Assembly (NCBI RefSeq): GCF_016616885.1
Contig: NZ_CP067102.1
Span: 1,640,501-1,704,500 of the forward strand
DNA length: 64,000 nt
Direction of reading: 5' to 3'
Origin: Bradyrhizobium diazoefficiens
GTDB taxonomy: Bacteria > Pseudomonadota > Alphaproteobacteria > Rhizobiales > Xanthobacteraceae
The position numbers and the translations under genes are program-made. Shown one piece after another: positions 10,107 to 20,084 of the stretch. Below the pieces are notes generated by a model. It ran no database searches, was not told the origin of the DNA, and was given only the letters and a program-made list of their open reading frames with translations. Positions within the stretch are counted from its first letter, which is position 1. Each line of letters begins with the position of its first letter.

Positions 10107-11846
10107 TCGGCGGCTTCAACCAAACGCCGACGGCGGGCAAGATGGAGGCTGAAGATGATAACGGCTTCCTCCTGATTGTGTGAACGTCTGCTTGGAGATG
10201 ACGTGCCCCATGATGACCTCCAAACCGAAGCGTTTAGCCTCCGGCGTGCGGGCGCTTGCTGGAGATTGTGGTAGCCATGTCCTTCCACTGAATCAGCGAT
10301 GAAGGGAAAGCTGCCGGTATGGGGTGGATCGCCTCGGAGGAACCCGGGATGCGCCAAATGATGGGCCGATAGGCCTTGGCAGAACCGATCTTCGCCAAAC
10401 ATGAGGCTGGCGATGAATGCAGAGGATTGGGCGACGGCGCTTTTCGGCGTTCGAGGAGGCCGTCGCGGCGGTTCCGGAGCGAGTCCAATTTCCGCGTGGT
10501 CCGCGCGGATCGCGGATCTGGTGCTCCTTAAAATGCACGACACGCGGTCCGGCTTGCCATTCGTGCACGAATTTCGGGACGCGATCGACCAAAAATCAAC
10601 GGTTCGGACGGCGGCGGCCATGCGCCGACTCTTCGATCCGGCAAGGGACAACGTTCTTGCCGAGGCCTTTGCGATGGCAAGGTGTTGTCAAGACACATCC
10701 TGGCCTTGGATCCTTCGCAAAAAGCCGACTGCCCCAAGTTCGTGTCCTATGGATCGGTCCCGCAGTACTACTACGAGAGCGGCAAAAACGGTTCGCGCGA
10801 TCAAGTTGGTTGAGCTGAAAACGACGTCCCTGGACGGTGCGGAGCTTATCGCGGACGAAACAGAACAGCCTGTTCCGGTCCTCATTGCTCCAGTCACGGC
10901 CATCTACAACAGCGAAGTGGCTTTTGACAGCGGTTTCTATGCGGTGCAAAACGAGTCATAGAAAAGCTTAAAGCGCAGTTGGAGCAGGAGGAAAACATGA
11001 AGAGGAGCGATGCTCGAAATCTGTCTATCGTCCAATTCGTCCGTCGCCTCTGCCGAACCTCGAAAGTGGAGCCCACACAATACAGCGGTGGATTGTTTGC
11101 GGCAACTTGCAGGTCCGGACCTTGCCGGCGCCTCGATCCTGATGTCGCCCTTTTTGCCTATCCTCGCGCAGACGTTCGAGTTCTGCCTCGAGAGGAAGTA
11201 GTCGTTGTTAGACGGCCTGTGTTGTCTGTTGTCGTATTCAGCCAAGTCCAGTTGAGACTTTATGTGTGACAGGGGCGGCTGCATGCGGCGCCTGTCTGAA
11301 GTGCGGAACACGTGGAAAACCACCTTGTGCTGATCCATTGTGTGCTCGAACGGCGCATGGCGGAGTGCAGCATATCGGGGATCGCGACAAGCGTGCAAAT
11401 AGTGATTTCGATCAAGGGGCAGAATGGCGCATCTGAACCCCGCTCTTCCGTGTTTTCTGCCTTGCAATTGCATAGGCACTCGCGGTTAATCTGCCGCCTT
11501 AAGGCGAAGAATTATTCAAAGATCAGCTCGCGCGTGCAGCCGAAATCGTCATTCACCGGGGTGACAAGTAATCACGATGTCGCACAGCATAGTCCGCCAA
11601 ACCAGACACCGGCCTAATGCCATCGGCTGCAACGATAATGGCGGCCGAGACATTCTCACTGCATGAATCAACTCCCCAAGTTTGGGAGTTGCATGTCAAG
11701 TCTTTGTATGAAATTTCACTTGAAGACGAACTTATCAATGCGCAGCTTGCCCGCGCTAGAACCTGGTCCGCCATGCCGTCTCGAAGTGTGAGACAGTGTT
11801 GGATCGCGACCGGGCGGGAGAACAGTGCCGCAGGTAAGGAGCTTGC
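10107..11846. other. Long stretch with only gene debris
   Basis: No intact gene is recognised in this 1.7 kb. At about 10660-10814 the plus strand gives a coherent, low-complexity-free run (including VLSRHILALDPSQ and KFVSYGSVPQYYYESGKNG) that ends at a stop and looks like a gene fragment of unknown family. A hairpin lies at 11669-11691. Other open frames on both strands show no family motif. Confidence 0.45.
11669..11691. repeat. Perfect inverted repeat upstream of acyl-CoA dehydrogenase
   Basis: CAACTCCC and GGGAGTTG form a perfect 8-bp stem around a 7-base loop, about 155 bases before the dehydrogenase start at 11847. It could be an operator or the leader hairpin. No run of T follows, so a classical terminator is unlikely. 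Confidence 0.5.
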
Positions 11847-13082
11847 ATGGATTTCACGGTATCGGCGAAACAGAAGGAATGGCTCGAGCGCGTGCAGTCC
11901 TTCATGACCAAGCACGTGCGTCCAGCAGTGCCAATCTATAACGAGCAGGACAAGAGCGGCGACCGCTGGAAGGTCATTCCGGTCCTCGAAGACCTCAAGA
12001 AGAAGGCGAAGGCCGAGGGCCTATGGAACATGTTCATGCCGCCGAACGAGCATGAAGATGATGAATTCCGCGGCGCGGGATTGACCAACCTCGAATACGC
12101 GCTGCTGTCGGAGGAGATGGGCCACATCTCCTGGGCCTCGGAAGTGTTCAACTGCTCCGCGCCCGACACCGGCAACATGGAGGTGTTCATGCGCTACGGC
12201 TCCAAGGAGCAGAAGCGCAAATGGCTGCGTCCGCTGATGGACGGCGAGATCCGCTCTGCCTTCCTGATGACGGAGCCGGCTGTCGCGTCGTCCGACGCGA
12301 CCAATATCGAGACCCGCATCGAGAAGGATGGCGATCACTACGTCATCAACGGCCGCAAATGGTGGTCGTCCGGCGTCGGCGATCCCCGCTGCAAGATCGC
12401 GATCCTGATGGGCAAGACCGATTTCAGCGCCGCAAAACATCAGCAGCAGTCGCAGATCCTGGTTCCGCTCGACACCCCCGGCATAAAGGTCGAGAAGATG
12501 CTGCCGGTGTTCGGCTTCGACGACGCGCCGCATGGCCATGCCCAGGTGCTGCTCGAGAACGTACGCGTGCCGAAGGAGAACATCCTGCTCGGCGAGGGTC
12601 GCGGCTTCGAGATCGCGCAGGGCCGCCTCGGACCGGGTCGTATCCACCACTGCATGCGCACCATCGGCAAGGCCGAGGAAGCGCTGGAGAAGATGGTGAA
12701 GCGTCTGATGTCGCGCACCGCCTTCGGCAAGAAGATCGTCGAGCATTCGGTGTGGGAGCAGCGCATCGGCGAGGCCCGCACCAACATCGAGATGACGCGT
12801 CTGCTCTGCCTCAAAGCCGCCGACATGATGGACAAGGTCGGCAACAAGACCGCGCAGGCCGAAATCGCCATGATCAAGGTCGCAGCTCCCAACATGGCGC
12901 TGAAGATCATCGACGAGGCGATCCAGGCGTTCGGTGGCGCCGGCGTTTCCGACGAAGCAGGGCTCGCGCGCGACTACGCGTCGGCGCGCACCATGCGTTT
13001 TGCAGATGGTCCCGATGAAGTGCATTACCGCGCTATAGCCAGATTTGAACTTCGCAAGTATGCCAACGGGTCGGTGAAATAG
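11847..13082 (+). CDS. Acyl-CoA dehydrogenase, ACAD10/11-like
   Basis: This FAD-dependent acyl-CoA dehydrogenase (411 residues) oxidises an acyl-CoA to the enoyl-CoA and passes electrons to an ETF. The N-terminal helical domain is followed by the FAD/substrate loop [18 protein letters not shown] (about residue 135), then [10 protein letters not shown] (about 168), the arginine-containing helix [12 protein letters not shown] (about 290) and the C-terminal [19 protein letters not shown]...DGPDEVH. The DGPDEVH ending is typical of the ACAD10/11 branch. The start has AAGGAG 9 bases upstream. It stands alone. Substrate is unknown; short- or branched-chain acyl-CoA is possible. Nearby hydratase, thioesterase and FixBCX genes suggest a shared acyl-CoA/ETF role, which is inference. 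Confidence 0.93.
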   Translation: MDFTVSAKQKEWLERVQSFMTKHVRPAVPIYNEQDKSGDRWKVIPVLEDLKKKAKAEGLWNMFMPPNEHEDDEFRGAGLTNLEYALLSEEMGHISWASEVFNCSAPDTGNMEVFMRYGSKEQKRKWLRPLMDGEIRSAFLMTEPAVASSDATNIETRIEKDGDHYVINGRKWWSSGVGDPRCKIAILMGKTDFSAAKHQQQSQILVPLDTPGIKVEKMLPVFGFDDAPHGHAQVLLENVRVPKENILLGEGRGFEIAQGRLGPGRIHHCMRTIGKAEEALEKMVKRLMSRTAFGKKIVEHSVWEQRIGEARTNIEMTRLLCLKAADMMDKVGNKTAQAEIAMIKVAAPNMALKIIDEAIQAFGGAGVSDEAGLARDYASARTMRFADGPDEVHYRAIARFELRKYANGSVK

Positions 13083-13401
13083 GTTCCTATGGGACCCCGA
13101 GAAACAGTCGGGGGCCCCACGTTGGCTGACGATATCTACAAGGACAAGGAGTGCTCAGCCAGAGGGGCTCACTCATTGTCACGCGGCCGAGCGCGGTGTT
13201 CTCTCGCTCTCGGTCTAAGCCAACCACGCCGGCCAGCGCAAGGTCCGACAAATGTTGTTTGTCGCTCGGGCGCGTGACGCTTCAATGGCTGTGACGAGTA
13301 ACAGCTCGTCTGATTACACGCCCGCGATGCATAGGGGGAAGTCGCAAACCGGACATGCGTCCTCAGGCGAATAACGCGCGTCCGATCATCAGTTGGCTTG
13401 C

Positions 13402-13417
13402 TGGCACGCGACTTGCC
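13402..13417 (+). promoter_or_regulatory. RpoN (-24/-12) promoter before MaoC-type gene
   Basis: TGGCACGCGACTTGCC matches the sigma-54 consensus at 15 of 16 positions with correct spacing, about 95 bases before the start at 13512. I searched 13180-13400 by eye for TGT-N10-ACA and found none, so the activator is uncertain. Confidence 0.7.
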
Positions 13418-13511
13418 GGCGAGTATGACGGCAGCAAGGCCGCCCGCTAGCACGAGAGCGGAGGCGCAACAAGGACCACTGTCAATGGGACTCGGAGAGG
13501 AGGTGTGAAGG

Positions 13512-14372
13512 ATGCCGATCAACTACAAACAGCTCATGGCCATGAAGAGGCTCGATCAGAGATACAGTTATGGGGACCGCGAGGCGATGCTCTACGCTTA
13601 TGCTATCGGCATGGGGGCCGATCCGCTAGATGAGAAGGAGCTTGCTTTTGTGAACGAGGCGAGAGCAACAGCGCGACCGCTGATGGTGGTGCCGACCTTC
13701 GCCTCGGTAGCTGCTTGGGGCGCGCGGCCCGGCGAAATGAATCTCACCCGCATGACGGTGGTCGATGGCGAGCGCGACATCACCTTTCACAGACCGCTTG
13801 CAATCGCGGCGGACATCACCGCGGATTCCTCGGTGCTTGCGGTGTTCGACAAGGGCAAAGACAAGGGCGCCGTGATCCGGCACCAGACCGTGCTGAAGAG
13901 CGCCGGCGGCGAATTGCTAGCGACGGTTGTCGCCTCAGTCTTCGCACGAGGCGATGGAGGATTCGGTGGGCCGTCGGAAGGCCAGCCCGAGCCGCATCAG
14001 GTTCCAACGCGCGCGCCTGACATAACATTTGATATTCCGACCCGACCCGATCAGGCACTCATCTACCGCTTGTGCGGCGACCGCAACCCGCTGCACTCGG
14101 ATCCGGAGTTCGCCAAACGCGCCGGCTTTCCCAGACCGATTCTGCACGGCATGTGCACCTATGGGATTACCTGCCGCGGCGTTTTGCAAAGTTACGCCGA
14201 TTACGACCCTGCTGCGTTCAAACGCCACGCGGCGCGGTTTTCCTCGCCGGTGTTTCCCGGCGAGACTGTGACACTGGAGTTGTGGAGGGATCGTGACGTG
14301 ATCTCGTTCGAGGCCAAGGTGAAAGCGCGCGGCGTCACGGTAGTCAAGAACGGCATGACGTTGCTCGGCTAG
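13512..14372 (+). CDS. MaoC-family (R)-specific enoyl-CoA hydratase, type 2-like
   Basis: This double hot-dog-fold protein (286 residues) probably adds water to an enoyl-CoA. The C-terminal half has the hydratase-2 signature: ALIYRLCGDRNPLHSDPEFA (catalytic Asp and His, about residues 180-200) and FPRPILHGMCTYG. The N-terminal half (about 10-130) is the second, non-catalytic hot-dog. The ATG has an AGGAGG site about 9 bases upstream. It lies 430 bases after the ACAD10/11-like gene on the same strand and has its own RpoN-type promoter. An enoyl-CoA hydratase beside acyl-CoA dehydrogenases fits beta-oxidation-like turnover. Confidence 0.9.
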   Translation: MPINYKQLMAMKRLDQRYSYGDREAMLYAYAIGMGADPLDEKELAFVNEARATARPLMVVPTFASVAAWGARPGEMNLTRMTVVDGERDITFHRPLAIAADITADSSVLAVFDKGKDKGAVIRHQTVLKSAGGELLATVVASVFARGDGGFGGPSEGQPEPHQVPTRAPDITFDIPTRPDQALIYRLCGDRNPLHSDPEFAKRAGFPRPILHGMCTYGITCRGVLQSYADYDPAAFKRHAARFSSPVFPGETVTLELWRDRDVISFEAKVKARGVTVVKNGMTLLG

Positions 14373-15242
14373 ACGGCGGACGTGGTTGGTGACCACAGGA
14401 TCGAGATCCTATCTCTAGCGACTCATCCCTTAGCAAATCGCGAGGCAGGTAAGGCCGAGCCCAGCTCACGCCGCGGATGGAGGTGAGCCGTGCGCAAAGC
14501 TGCTCGGCGCGAGAGCGCGTCTGTCGTGGTCAACGATCTCAGGAGGCCATAGGTCCGCCGCGGAGGCGCAGCTGACGGCGAACATGGTCGAGGCGATCAA
14601 CCCAAGAGTGGCCATGTTGTTGCCAATGGCGGAGAGACCAACGCCGAAGACGTCTGTGTTCCAACCATGCGATCAGACATTCGGCGCGGCGAGATGTCAA
14701 CGAGTTGGGTTCCCGGCAATCAGAGCTGTGATCTCACTGCCCATCACTCCTTGGGAGTGCGACGCTTTTAATATGCTCTGCCCTGAGATCTGCGCGCGCG
14801 GACCGAGCTTTGAACGCAGCTTCCCTGATCTGGTCGGGGGAGACCTCCGTAGAGACATATTATTGGCCTATTGAGCTTTCAGGAGCGCGAAGCGCGCAGC
14901 TCGCTCAGACGGCCAAAGTAGAACAAATCAGCGACTACTTGACCGTGAGTGTCCGTCAACACAGCGCTGCACTGTTCCGGTTGCCTCACGCACATTTCGG
15001 CGCTACTCGCAACTCTTTGCTGCAGCGCCATCCCGGCGATGTATGGAGTCGCTCCCCCAACATCCCGCAGCCAATCTTGTGCGACTGGCCGCGCCGCATG
15101 TTCTTTCCGGAAGCGCACGTGGCGGTTCGCGTCGAAGTTCCGACATTCGGTACAGGGCCGTCAGGTTCGAGACACCGGACGCTCTGAAGAGTTGTAGGAG
15201 TTTACAAAGCGCAATCAGTCGCCTAATGCGCGCTGATGCTGC
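14373..15242. other. Gap with no recognised gene
   Basis: About 870 bases without a recognisable coding region. Short inverted repeats follow the MaoC gene (GTGGT-TGGTG-ACCAC near 14380 and AGGATC-GA-GATCCT near 14398) and could help end transcription, though no T tract follows. Confidence 0.45.
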
Positions 15243-15258
15243 TGGCACGGTCGTTGCT
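15243..15258 (+). promoter_or_regulatory. RpoN (-24/-12) promoter before the M24/M20 gene pair
   Basis: TGGCACGGTCGTTGCT is a full consensus sigma-54 promoter. Its -12 region is part of an inverted repeat, CGTTGCTA (15252-15259) and TAGCAACG (15268-15275). It lies about 250 bases before the start at 15509. The only nearby TGT/ACA pair (15189) has an 8-base spacer, so no clear NifA site was found. Confidence 0.75.
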
Positions 15259-15508
15259 ATTGAGATGTAGCAACGCAGGGTGAGGCCGAGTGCGCGTAAG
15301 CGCGCAAGACTAGTATGCTCTTCTTTGAACCCGTGCCTGCTTCTGACAGAGAGGGATGATCGCGCATAAAGTTGTGCAACTTTTGGCAGTAGCTTTTGGA
15401 GAGCAACTTGGCGCTGTGCATCGGGTCCCTGACTTGGTCGATTGAGGTGGACAGCTGGCTGCGTGGAGAGCGTAAGTCTAATCTCGCCGGAAGCAATGGA
15501 GGTGAGTT

Positions 15509-16672
15509 GTGGCCATGACAACATTCTCCGCGAATACCTTGACCATTGTCCCATTCCCGCCCTCGGAGTACGAGCGCCGGCATCAGAAAGTGCTCGAGGC
15601 GGTGGATCGCGCTAAACTCGACGCTCTCTTGGTCACCGCGCACGGTCACCTCAGATACCTCACCGGATATCACGGATTTGGAGGGTACTTCGCGCCGTTC
15701 CCGTTGATCCTCGCGCCGGGGCGGCCGCCGACATACGTTGTCCGAGAATACGACGTGGAGGCGGTTCGCGCGGAGGGGTGCGTCGGCGAGATCGTCCCGT
15801 ACACCCACGAGAACGAGTTTGCGAAGGTCTGTAGTGATGTCCTTCGGCGGTATGGACTGCAGGTCCAGAGGGTAGGCCTCGAGCTCGGCTGCTGGAATCT
15901 CGCGCCGGCCGATGTGAGTGCACTTCGTGTGCAACTTCCCGACTTGAAGATCGCTGATGCGAGTCGTCTGGTAGCGTCGGTAGCAGCCGTAAAAAGCGAG
16001 CTGGAGCTCAAGGTGATGCGCGAAGCGATGACCATGACCGATCTAGCCGTGCGCACGTTTCAGAACTCACTGCACGAGGGCGTCACCGAGACAGAAATCT
16101 ACACGACCATTGTGGGAGAAGTGAGCAAGGTTGGCGGTGAACTTTGGCGGTCTTCTACCTTGGTATTCGGCGAGCGGACGAAGGTGCCGCACGGCAGTCC
16201 GATGCGCCATCCGATCCGAAGCAATGAGCCTGCGATGGTGGAAATCGGCGGCCTGAAGCACGGGTACGCCGCAGGGCTGGTCCGAGGCGCGGTGCTTGGT
16301 CGGCATCTTGAGACCGAATCTCTGCACGCCCTATCAGAGGAAGCCCTGGAAGCGGCAATTGCCGCGATCAAACCGGGCGTAGCCGCCGGTGCGGTGGACG
16401 CCGCCGCGCGTCAGGTGATCGAACGGGCTGGCCGCTCGCGGAGCTTTCGCCACCGCGCCGGATACCAAACTGGCATCCATTGGACGGAACGCGGTAACCT
16501 GAGCCTGGAGCCAGGAGCGGAAGACATTCTCGAGGCCGGTATGACCTTCCACATGCCATTCATTCTGTTCGGGGAAAGCGGCTACTTAAATGGGTGCAGC
16601 GAACACGTCGTGGTGACGGAGCGCGGCGCAGAAATACTCAGCAATACACCACATACCCTCTATCGCGCTTGA
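15509..16672 (+). CDS. Creatinase/ectoine-hydrolase-like M24 (pita-bread fold) hydrolase
   Basis: This 387-residue protein has an N-terminal creatinase domain (about 20-150, with LLVTAHGHLRYLTGYHG) and a C-terminal pita-bread domain (about 165-385). In metallopeptidases of this fold the metal ligands include two Asp in a DxG...GYxxDxTR pattern; here the segment is VEIGGLKHGYAAGLVRG, so both are missing. The RAGYQTGIHW and MTFHMPFILF blocks resemble creatinase and ectoine hydrolase (DoeA/EutD), which work without metal. A C-N hydrolase on a small guanidino, cyclic amidine or similar compound is therefore more likely than a peptidase. The GTG at 15509 has GGAGG 6 bases upstream. An M20 amidohydrolase follows 9 bases after the stop, so both probably act in one pathway under the RpoN promoter at 15243. 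Confidence 0.85.
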   Translation: MAMTTFSANTLTIVPFPPSEYERRHQKVLEAVDRAKLDALLVTAHGHLRYLTGYHGFGGYFAPFPLILAPGRPPTYVVREYDVEAVRAEGCVGEIVPYTHENEFAKVCSDVLRRYGLQVQRVGLELGCWNLAPADVSALRVQLPDLKIADASRLVASVAAVKSELELKVMREAMTMTDLAVRTFQNSLHEGVTETEIYTTIVGEVSKVGGELWRSSTLVFGERTKVPHGSPMRHPIRSNEPAMVEIGGLKHGYAAGLVRGAVLGRHLETESLHALSEEALEAAIAAIKPGVAAGAVDAAARQVIERAGRSRSFRHRAGYQTGIHWTERGNLSLEPGAEDILEAGMTFHMPFILFGESGYLNGCSEHVVVTERGAEILSNTPHTLYRA

Positions 16673-16681
16673 GTTCTAAGG

Positions 16682-17854
16682 GTGGCAGCCTTGCACAGCG
16701 TTGAAGCTTTTCGGCATTTGCAGCTCGAGGCAGTCGAGTGGCGCCGCTACCTGCACGAAAATCCCGAGCTCGACTATCGGCTATACAACACCGCGAGCTT
16801 TGTGGCAGCCAAGTTATCTTCGTTTGGTATTAGCTATATCGAAACGGGAATAGGGATAACCGGTATCGTCGCACTAATTCAAGGCAAAGGCGGAGAAGGA
16901 CGCACGATTGGGTTGAGGGCCGACATGGATGCCTTACCAATCATTGAAGCGTCAAATAGACCGTGGTCATCAAAAATTCCTGGCAAAATGCACGCATGCG
17001 GCCATGACGGTCACACGGCCATGCTGCTGGGCGCAGCAAAATACCTAGCGAACACCCGCAACTTCAAAGGCGCCGTTGCCTTGATCTTTCAGCCCGCGGA
17101 AGAAGATGGACTGGGCGGCCAAAGGATGGTCCAGGAAGGGATCATGGACCGTTTCGGTATCTCGCAGGTTTTTGGCATGCACAACGCGCCGGGCATGGAG
17201 GTAGGCAAGTTCGGTATTTGCGATGGGCCAATTCTGGCGGCGCTTGATGAGTTCGACCTAGTCGTGAAGGGCAGGGGTGGACATGCCGCGAAGCCGCAGG
17301 AGACGGTCGATCCGGTAGTGATTGCAGCACAAATCATTCTCGGCCTACAAATCTTGGTCTCGCGCAACACGAGCCCGATTGAGGCGCTCGTGATCTCTAT
17401 CACCAAGTTAAACGCGGCTCAGGCCTACAACATCATTCCCGATCACGTGGAAATGGCCGGCTGCGTTAGGACCCTCGTACCCGAACTGCGGGACTTCGCC
17501 GAAACACAGATTTTGGCATCCGCTCAAGGTATTGCGCGCGGATTTGGCGCGGATGTCGAGTTCAAGTACTGTCGATCCGGACCGGTCACCTTCAATCACA
17601 CGGAAGAGACCAATATGGCGATCAACGCGGCACGTAAGATCGTGGGGCCTGCCGGCGTGGACGACAAGATCAAACCGCGAATGGGCTCGGAGGATTTCGC
17701 CTATATGCTTGAGGCACGGCCGGGCGCCTTTATTTTTATTGGTAATGGATCGGCCGCCGGCTTGCATCACCCGGCATATGATTTCAACGACGAAGCCCTG
17801 CCTTATGGAATTGGTTATTGGGTGAACCTGGTCGAGACGGCACTCGCCGCATGA
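16682..17854 (+). CDS. M20-family amidohydrolase (hippurate / N-acyl-amino-acid hydrolase-like)
   Basis: This zinc amidohydrolase (390 residues) of the HipO/IAA-amino-acid hydrolase group cleaves N-acyl groups from amino acids or similar. Metal-binding motifs are intact: GLRADMDALP (about 78), HACGHDGHTAMLL (about 101), FQPAEED (about 138), FGMHNAP (about 165) and GSEDFAYML near the end. The dimerisation domain contains GRGGHAAKPQ (about 198). The GTG start at 16682 is 9 bases after the M24 gene stop, so the two are co-transcribed. Together they could hydrolyse a ring or guanidino compound and then deacylate the product, as ectoine breakdown does with different second enzymes. The substrate is unknown. 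Confidence 0.92.
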   Translation: MAALHSVEAFRHLQLEAVEWRRYLHENPELDYRLYNTASFVAAKLSSFGISYIETGIGITGIVALIQGKGGEGRTIGLRADMDALPIIEASNRPWSSKIPGKMHACGHDGHTAMLLGAAKYLANTRNFKGAVALIFQPAEEDGLGGQRMVQEGIMDRFGISQVFGMHNAPGMEVGKFGICDGPILAALDEFDLVVKGRGGHAAKPQETVDPVVIAAQIILGLQILVSRNTSPIEALVISITKLNAAQAYNIIPDHVEMAGCVRTLVPELRDFAETQILASAQGIARGFGADVEFKYCRSGPVTFNHTEETNMAINAARKIVGPAGVDDKIKPRMGSEDFAYMLEARPGAFIFIGNGSAAGLHHPAYDFNDEALPYGIGYWVNLVETALAA

Positions 17855-18497
17855 AGCCGAGTCGGGCGGAGTGGCCACATGCTTGATCCTCCCAAATTGT
17901 GCAGAGGCGCAAGAACGGCGCGTAGTTACAAAATCACGGCGTAAAGTTTTAAAAATGGTGCGGCTTCGGCTGGGACCGCTACTAGTTGACACTGTTGCGC
18001 ACCATCCTAAGAACTAGGCGCGCGAACTCGAACCGACCAAACGCCGGTCAGCGAAAAATCTGGGGGAAACGACCCGCTCGGCATAGTTCGGCGGCGGCAT
18101 GAACCGCCAAGCTCAATAGCATCGCCCCACAGGCTTGGCTTGCCGACGTGCTGGCGCACCTATCGGATCCTCCTGCCAAGCACATTCACGAACTGCTCCC
18201 TTGGAGTTGGCAGCCTCAAAGCATCGTCTATTCGGTGCTCGACGCGCGATATGCCCCCTGCGATGGCCCCAGCCGCCACCGCCCCAGCCGCCATGGCCGA
18301 AACCGCGCGGCTGAAGCCGCAGAGTGAGCGGCAACTTCCTCAGAAAGTTGCGGGCTCACGCCGCTTAAGCGCGATCGACCTTCCGCCAAAAACGGTCTAG
18401 CCGGGGGCCGTCGTCGGATGCGTACGTAGAGGCATGGCTGCGCGATATGAATCAAATGGCTTCCGTCTGTTCGGGCAGGGCTCGCACCGCTTCTTTA
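17855..18497. other. Gap with a strong hairpin
   Basis: No gene is recognised. The stretch holds a long hairpin at 18324-18359 (listed separately). Confidence 0.45.
18324..18359. repeat. Long imperfect hairpin
   Basis: GTGAGC pairs with GCTCAC, and inside it GCAACTT pairs with AAGTTGC around a 7-base loop, giving 13 paired bases. It is well downstream of the M20 gene. It may be a terminator, an end of a lost mobile element, or a dispersed palindrome. Confidence 0.5.
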
Positions 18498-18513
18498 CGG
18501 CACGCCGATTGCT
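18498..18513 (+). promoter_or_regulatory. RpoN (-24/-12) promoter before tesB-like gene
   Basis: CGGCACGCCGATTGCT matches the sigma-54 consensus except the first base, with correct GG-N10-GC spacing. It lies about 275 bases before the thioesterase start. No TGT-N10-ACA was seen between 18350 and 18490. Confidence 0.6.
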
Positions 18514-18787
18514 TGGGGGGTGGTGCCCCCGTTATGGCAATGGCGGCATCAGTCCTCGACCCAAGAGTTCAAAATGAAATTTCTCGCGAATCAATGCGAT
18601 CGACGCAAACTATTGATCGCGGACCGTTGACTCAGAGTGGGTGGAGACGGTGATAGCGAAACAGATGGAAGGCAAGGGTCCAAACCCGCCGACGCCGTTA
18701 AACCGGGGCGGCCCCCAATAGAGGCGCTCCTCAGATTCACGTTCGTGGCTTTGCCTGGACCAAGCCCGAAGAAACCGAACAAAGTAA

Positions 18788-19648
18788 ATGCCAAAAGCCA
18801 TCATCGACCTACTCTCCATTCTCGACCTTGAACCGGTCGAAGTGAACCTCTTTCGCGGTACCAATCCGAACACCAGCTCGCAAAGGGTGTTCGGTGGCCA
18901 AGTGATCGGACAGGCCATAGCCGCGACATGCCGCACGGTGGAAGGGAGGCTGCCGCATTCGCTGCACTGCTATTTCATCCAACCCGGTGATCCACAGGTG
19001 CCCATCATCTACCAAGTCGAACGCCTGCGCGACGGCAAGAGCTATTCGACCCGGCGCGCTACTGCGATGCAGCATGGGAGAGCGATCTTCTCGATCATGG
19101 TCTCATTCCACGCCGACGAGGAGGGCGCCTTCAATCACCAGGACAAGATGCCGGAAGTCGAGCCGCCTGAAAAATTCTCGGCAGAGGAACTCTCCAGACA
19201 GCGAGTATTTTCCGAGATGCCGGAAATCATTCGCCGCTATTATGAACCTGACCGTCCAGTCGAATTGCGCCCGGTGGAGATTGGCCGCTATTTCGGTGAG
19301 AGTATCCACGACGGCCGCATTCACATCTGGATGAAGACCGCAGCGAAGCTGCCGGACGATCCGGCGTTGCACATATGCGCGTTGGCTTATGCCTCGGACT
19401 TATCACTGCTCGATGCGGTGATGGCGCGCTATGGCCGCACGCTGTTCGACGGGCGTATACTGTCGGGAAGCCTTGACCACGCCATGTGGTTTCATCGGAC
19501 ATTCCGCGCCGACGAGTGGCTGCTCTACGCGAAGGAGTCGCCAAGCGCTCAGGGCGGACGCGGCCTCACGCGTGGCCTGATCTTCAAACCCGACGGCACA
19601 CTGGTCGCTTCCGTCGCCCAGGAAGGCTCGGTACGCGAGCGACGTTAA
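18788..19648 (+). CDS. tesB: Acyl-CoA thioesterase II (TesB-like)
   Basis: This cytoplasmic double-hot-dog thioesterase (286 residues) releases free acids from acyl-CoA. TesB blocks present are LFRGTNPNTSSQRVFGGQVIGQA (about 22-44), LHCYFIQPGDP (about 60), the catalytic-Asp region ALAYASDLSLLDAVM (about 200), SLDHAMWFHR (about 225) and the C-terminal GLIFKPDGTLVASVAQEG with the family Gln. The length equals the E. coli TesB family length. The ribosome site is weak. Sitting between RpoN promoters and acyl-CoA dehydrogenases, it could recycle CoA during the same acyl-CoA metabolism. Confidence 0.93.
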   Translation: MPKAIIDLLSILDLEPVEVNLFRGTNPNTSSQRVFGGQVIGQAIAATCRTVEGRLPHSLHCYFIQPGDPQVPIIYQVERLRDGKSYSTRRATAMQHGRAIFSIMVSFHADEEGAFNHQDKMPEVEPPEKFSAEELSRQRVFSEMPEIIRRYYEPDRPVELRPVEIGRYFGESIHDGRIHIWMKTAAKLPDDPALHICALAYASDLSLLDAVMARYGRTLFDGRILSGSLDHAMWFHRTFRADEWLLYAKESPSAQGGRGLTRGLIFKPDGTLVASVAQEGSVRERR

Positions 19649-19953
19649 GCTTTCGCGCGCGTAAAAGTTACCGCTTCTACAGTCGCGCTCGTGGTTGCTA
19701 AGGCAGCCACGCTGCGCCCGTAGGCAATGCACAATTGCCTTTCTGAGCACAACAAACAAGGGTGCCGCGGATCGAGCCTGTCAGGTAAGTGGATTCCGAG
19801 AATGCATCTCGGATTTGGACTTGAAGAGTGGTGCAGGTTAGTCGAGATCTCCTTGCGTTGAGCGCGTCTCGCAGCTAACGGAAGTTCCGCCGCGCCTCCA
19901 CTTGCGCCAATATCTGCACCTATAGTGTTTTGCGGAATCCGACCGCTGATCCT

Positions 19954-19969
19954 TGTCCGATTTCGAACA
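19954..19969 (+). promoter_or_regulatory. NifA upstream activator site
   Basis: TGT-CCGATTTCGA-ACA fits TGT-N4-T-N5-ACA exactly. It is 100 bases upstream of the RpoN promoter at 20069, the standard NifA arrangement. Confidence 0.8.
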
Positions 19970-20068
19970 GCGGGCAATACCGCTGCAGAGTTCAAAACAA
20001 TGGTGCCATTTCTCGCATTCAAACTGTTTTCGAAGTGAATCAAGAGCTTTATGCTTTTTGAATGCGGT

Positions 20069-20084
20069 TGGCACGGCCGTTGCT
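20069..20084 (+). promoter_or_regulatory. RpoN (-24/-12) promoter before the acyl-CoA dehydrogenase pair
   Basis: TGGCACGGCCGTTGCT is a full consensus sigma-54 promoter with a NifA site 100 bases upstream. Its -12 region pairs with GCAACG at 20096-20101, at the same spacing as the repeat at the 15243 promoter. The first gene starts about 500 bases downstream. Confidence 0.85.

Noticed and set aside
12021..13025. 334-codon minus-strand open frame
   Set aside because: Antisense to the ACAD10/11-like gene and shows no family motif.
15186..15205. TGT and ACA near 15189-15202 as a NifA site
   Set aside because: The spacer is 8 bases, not 10.
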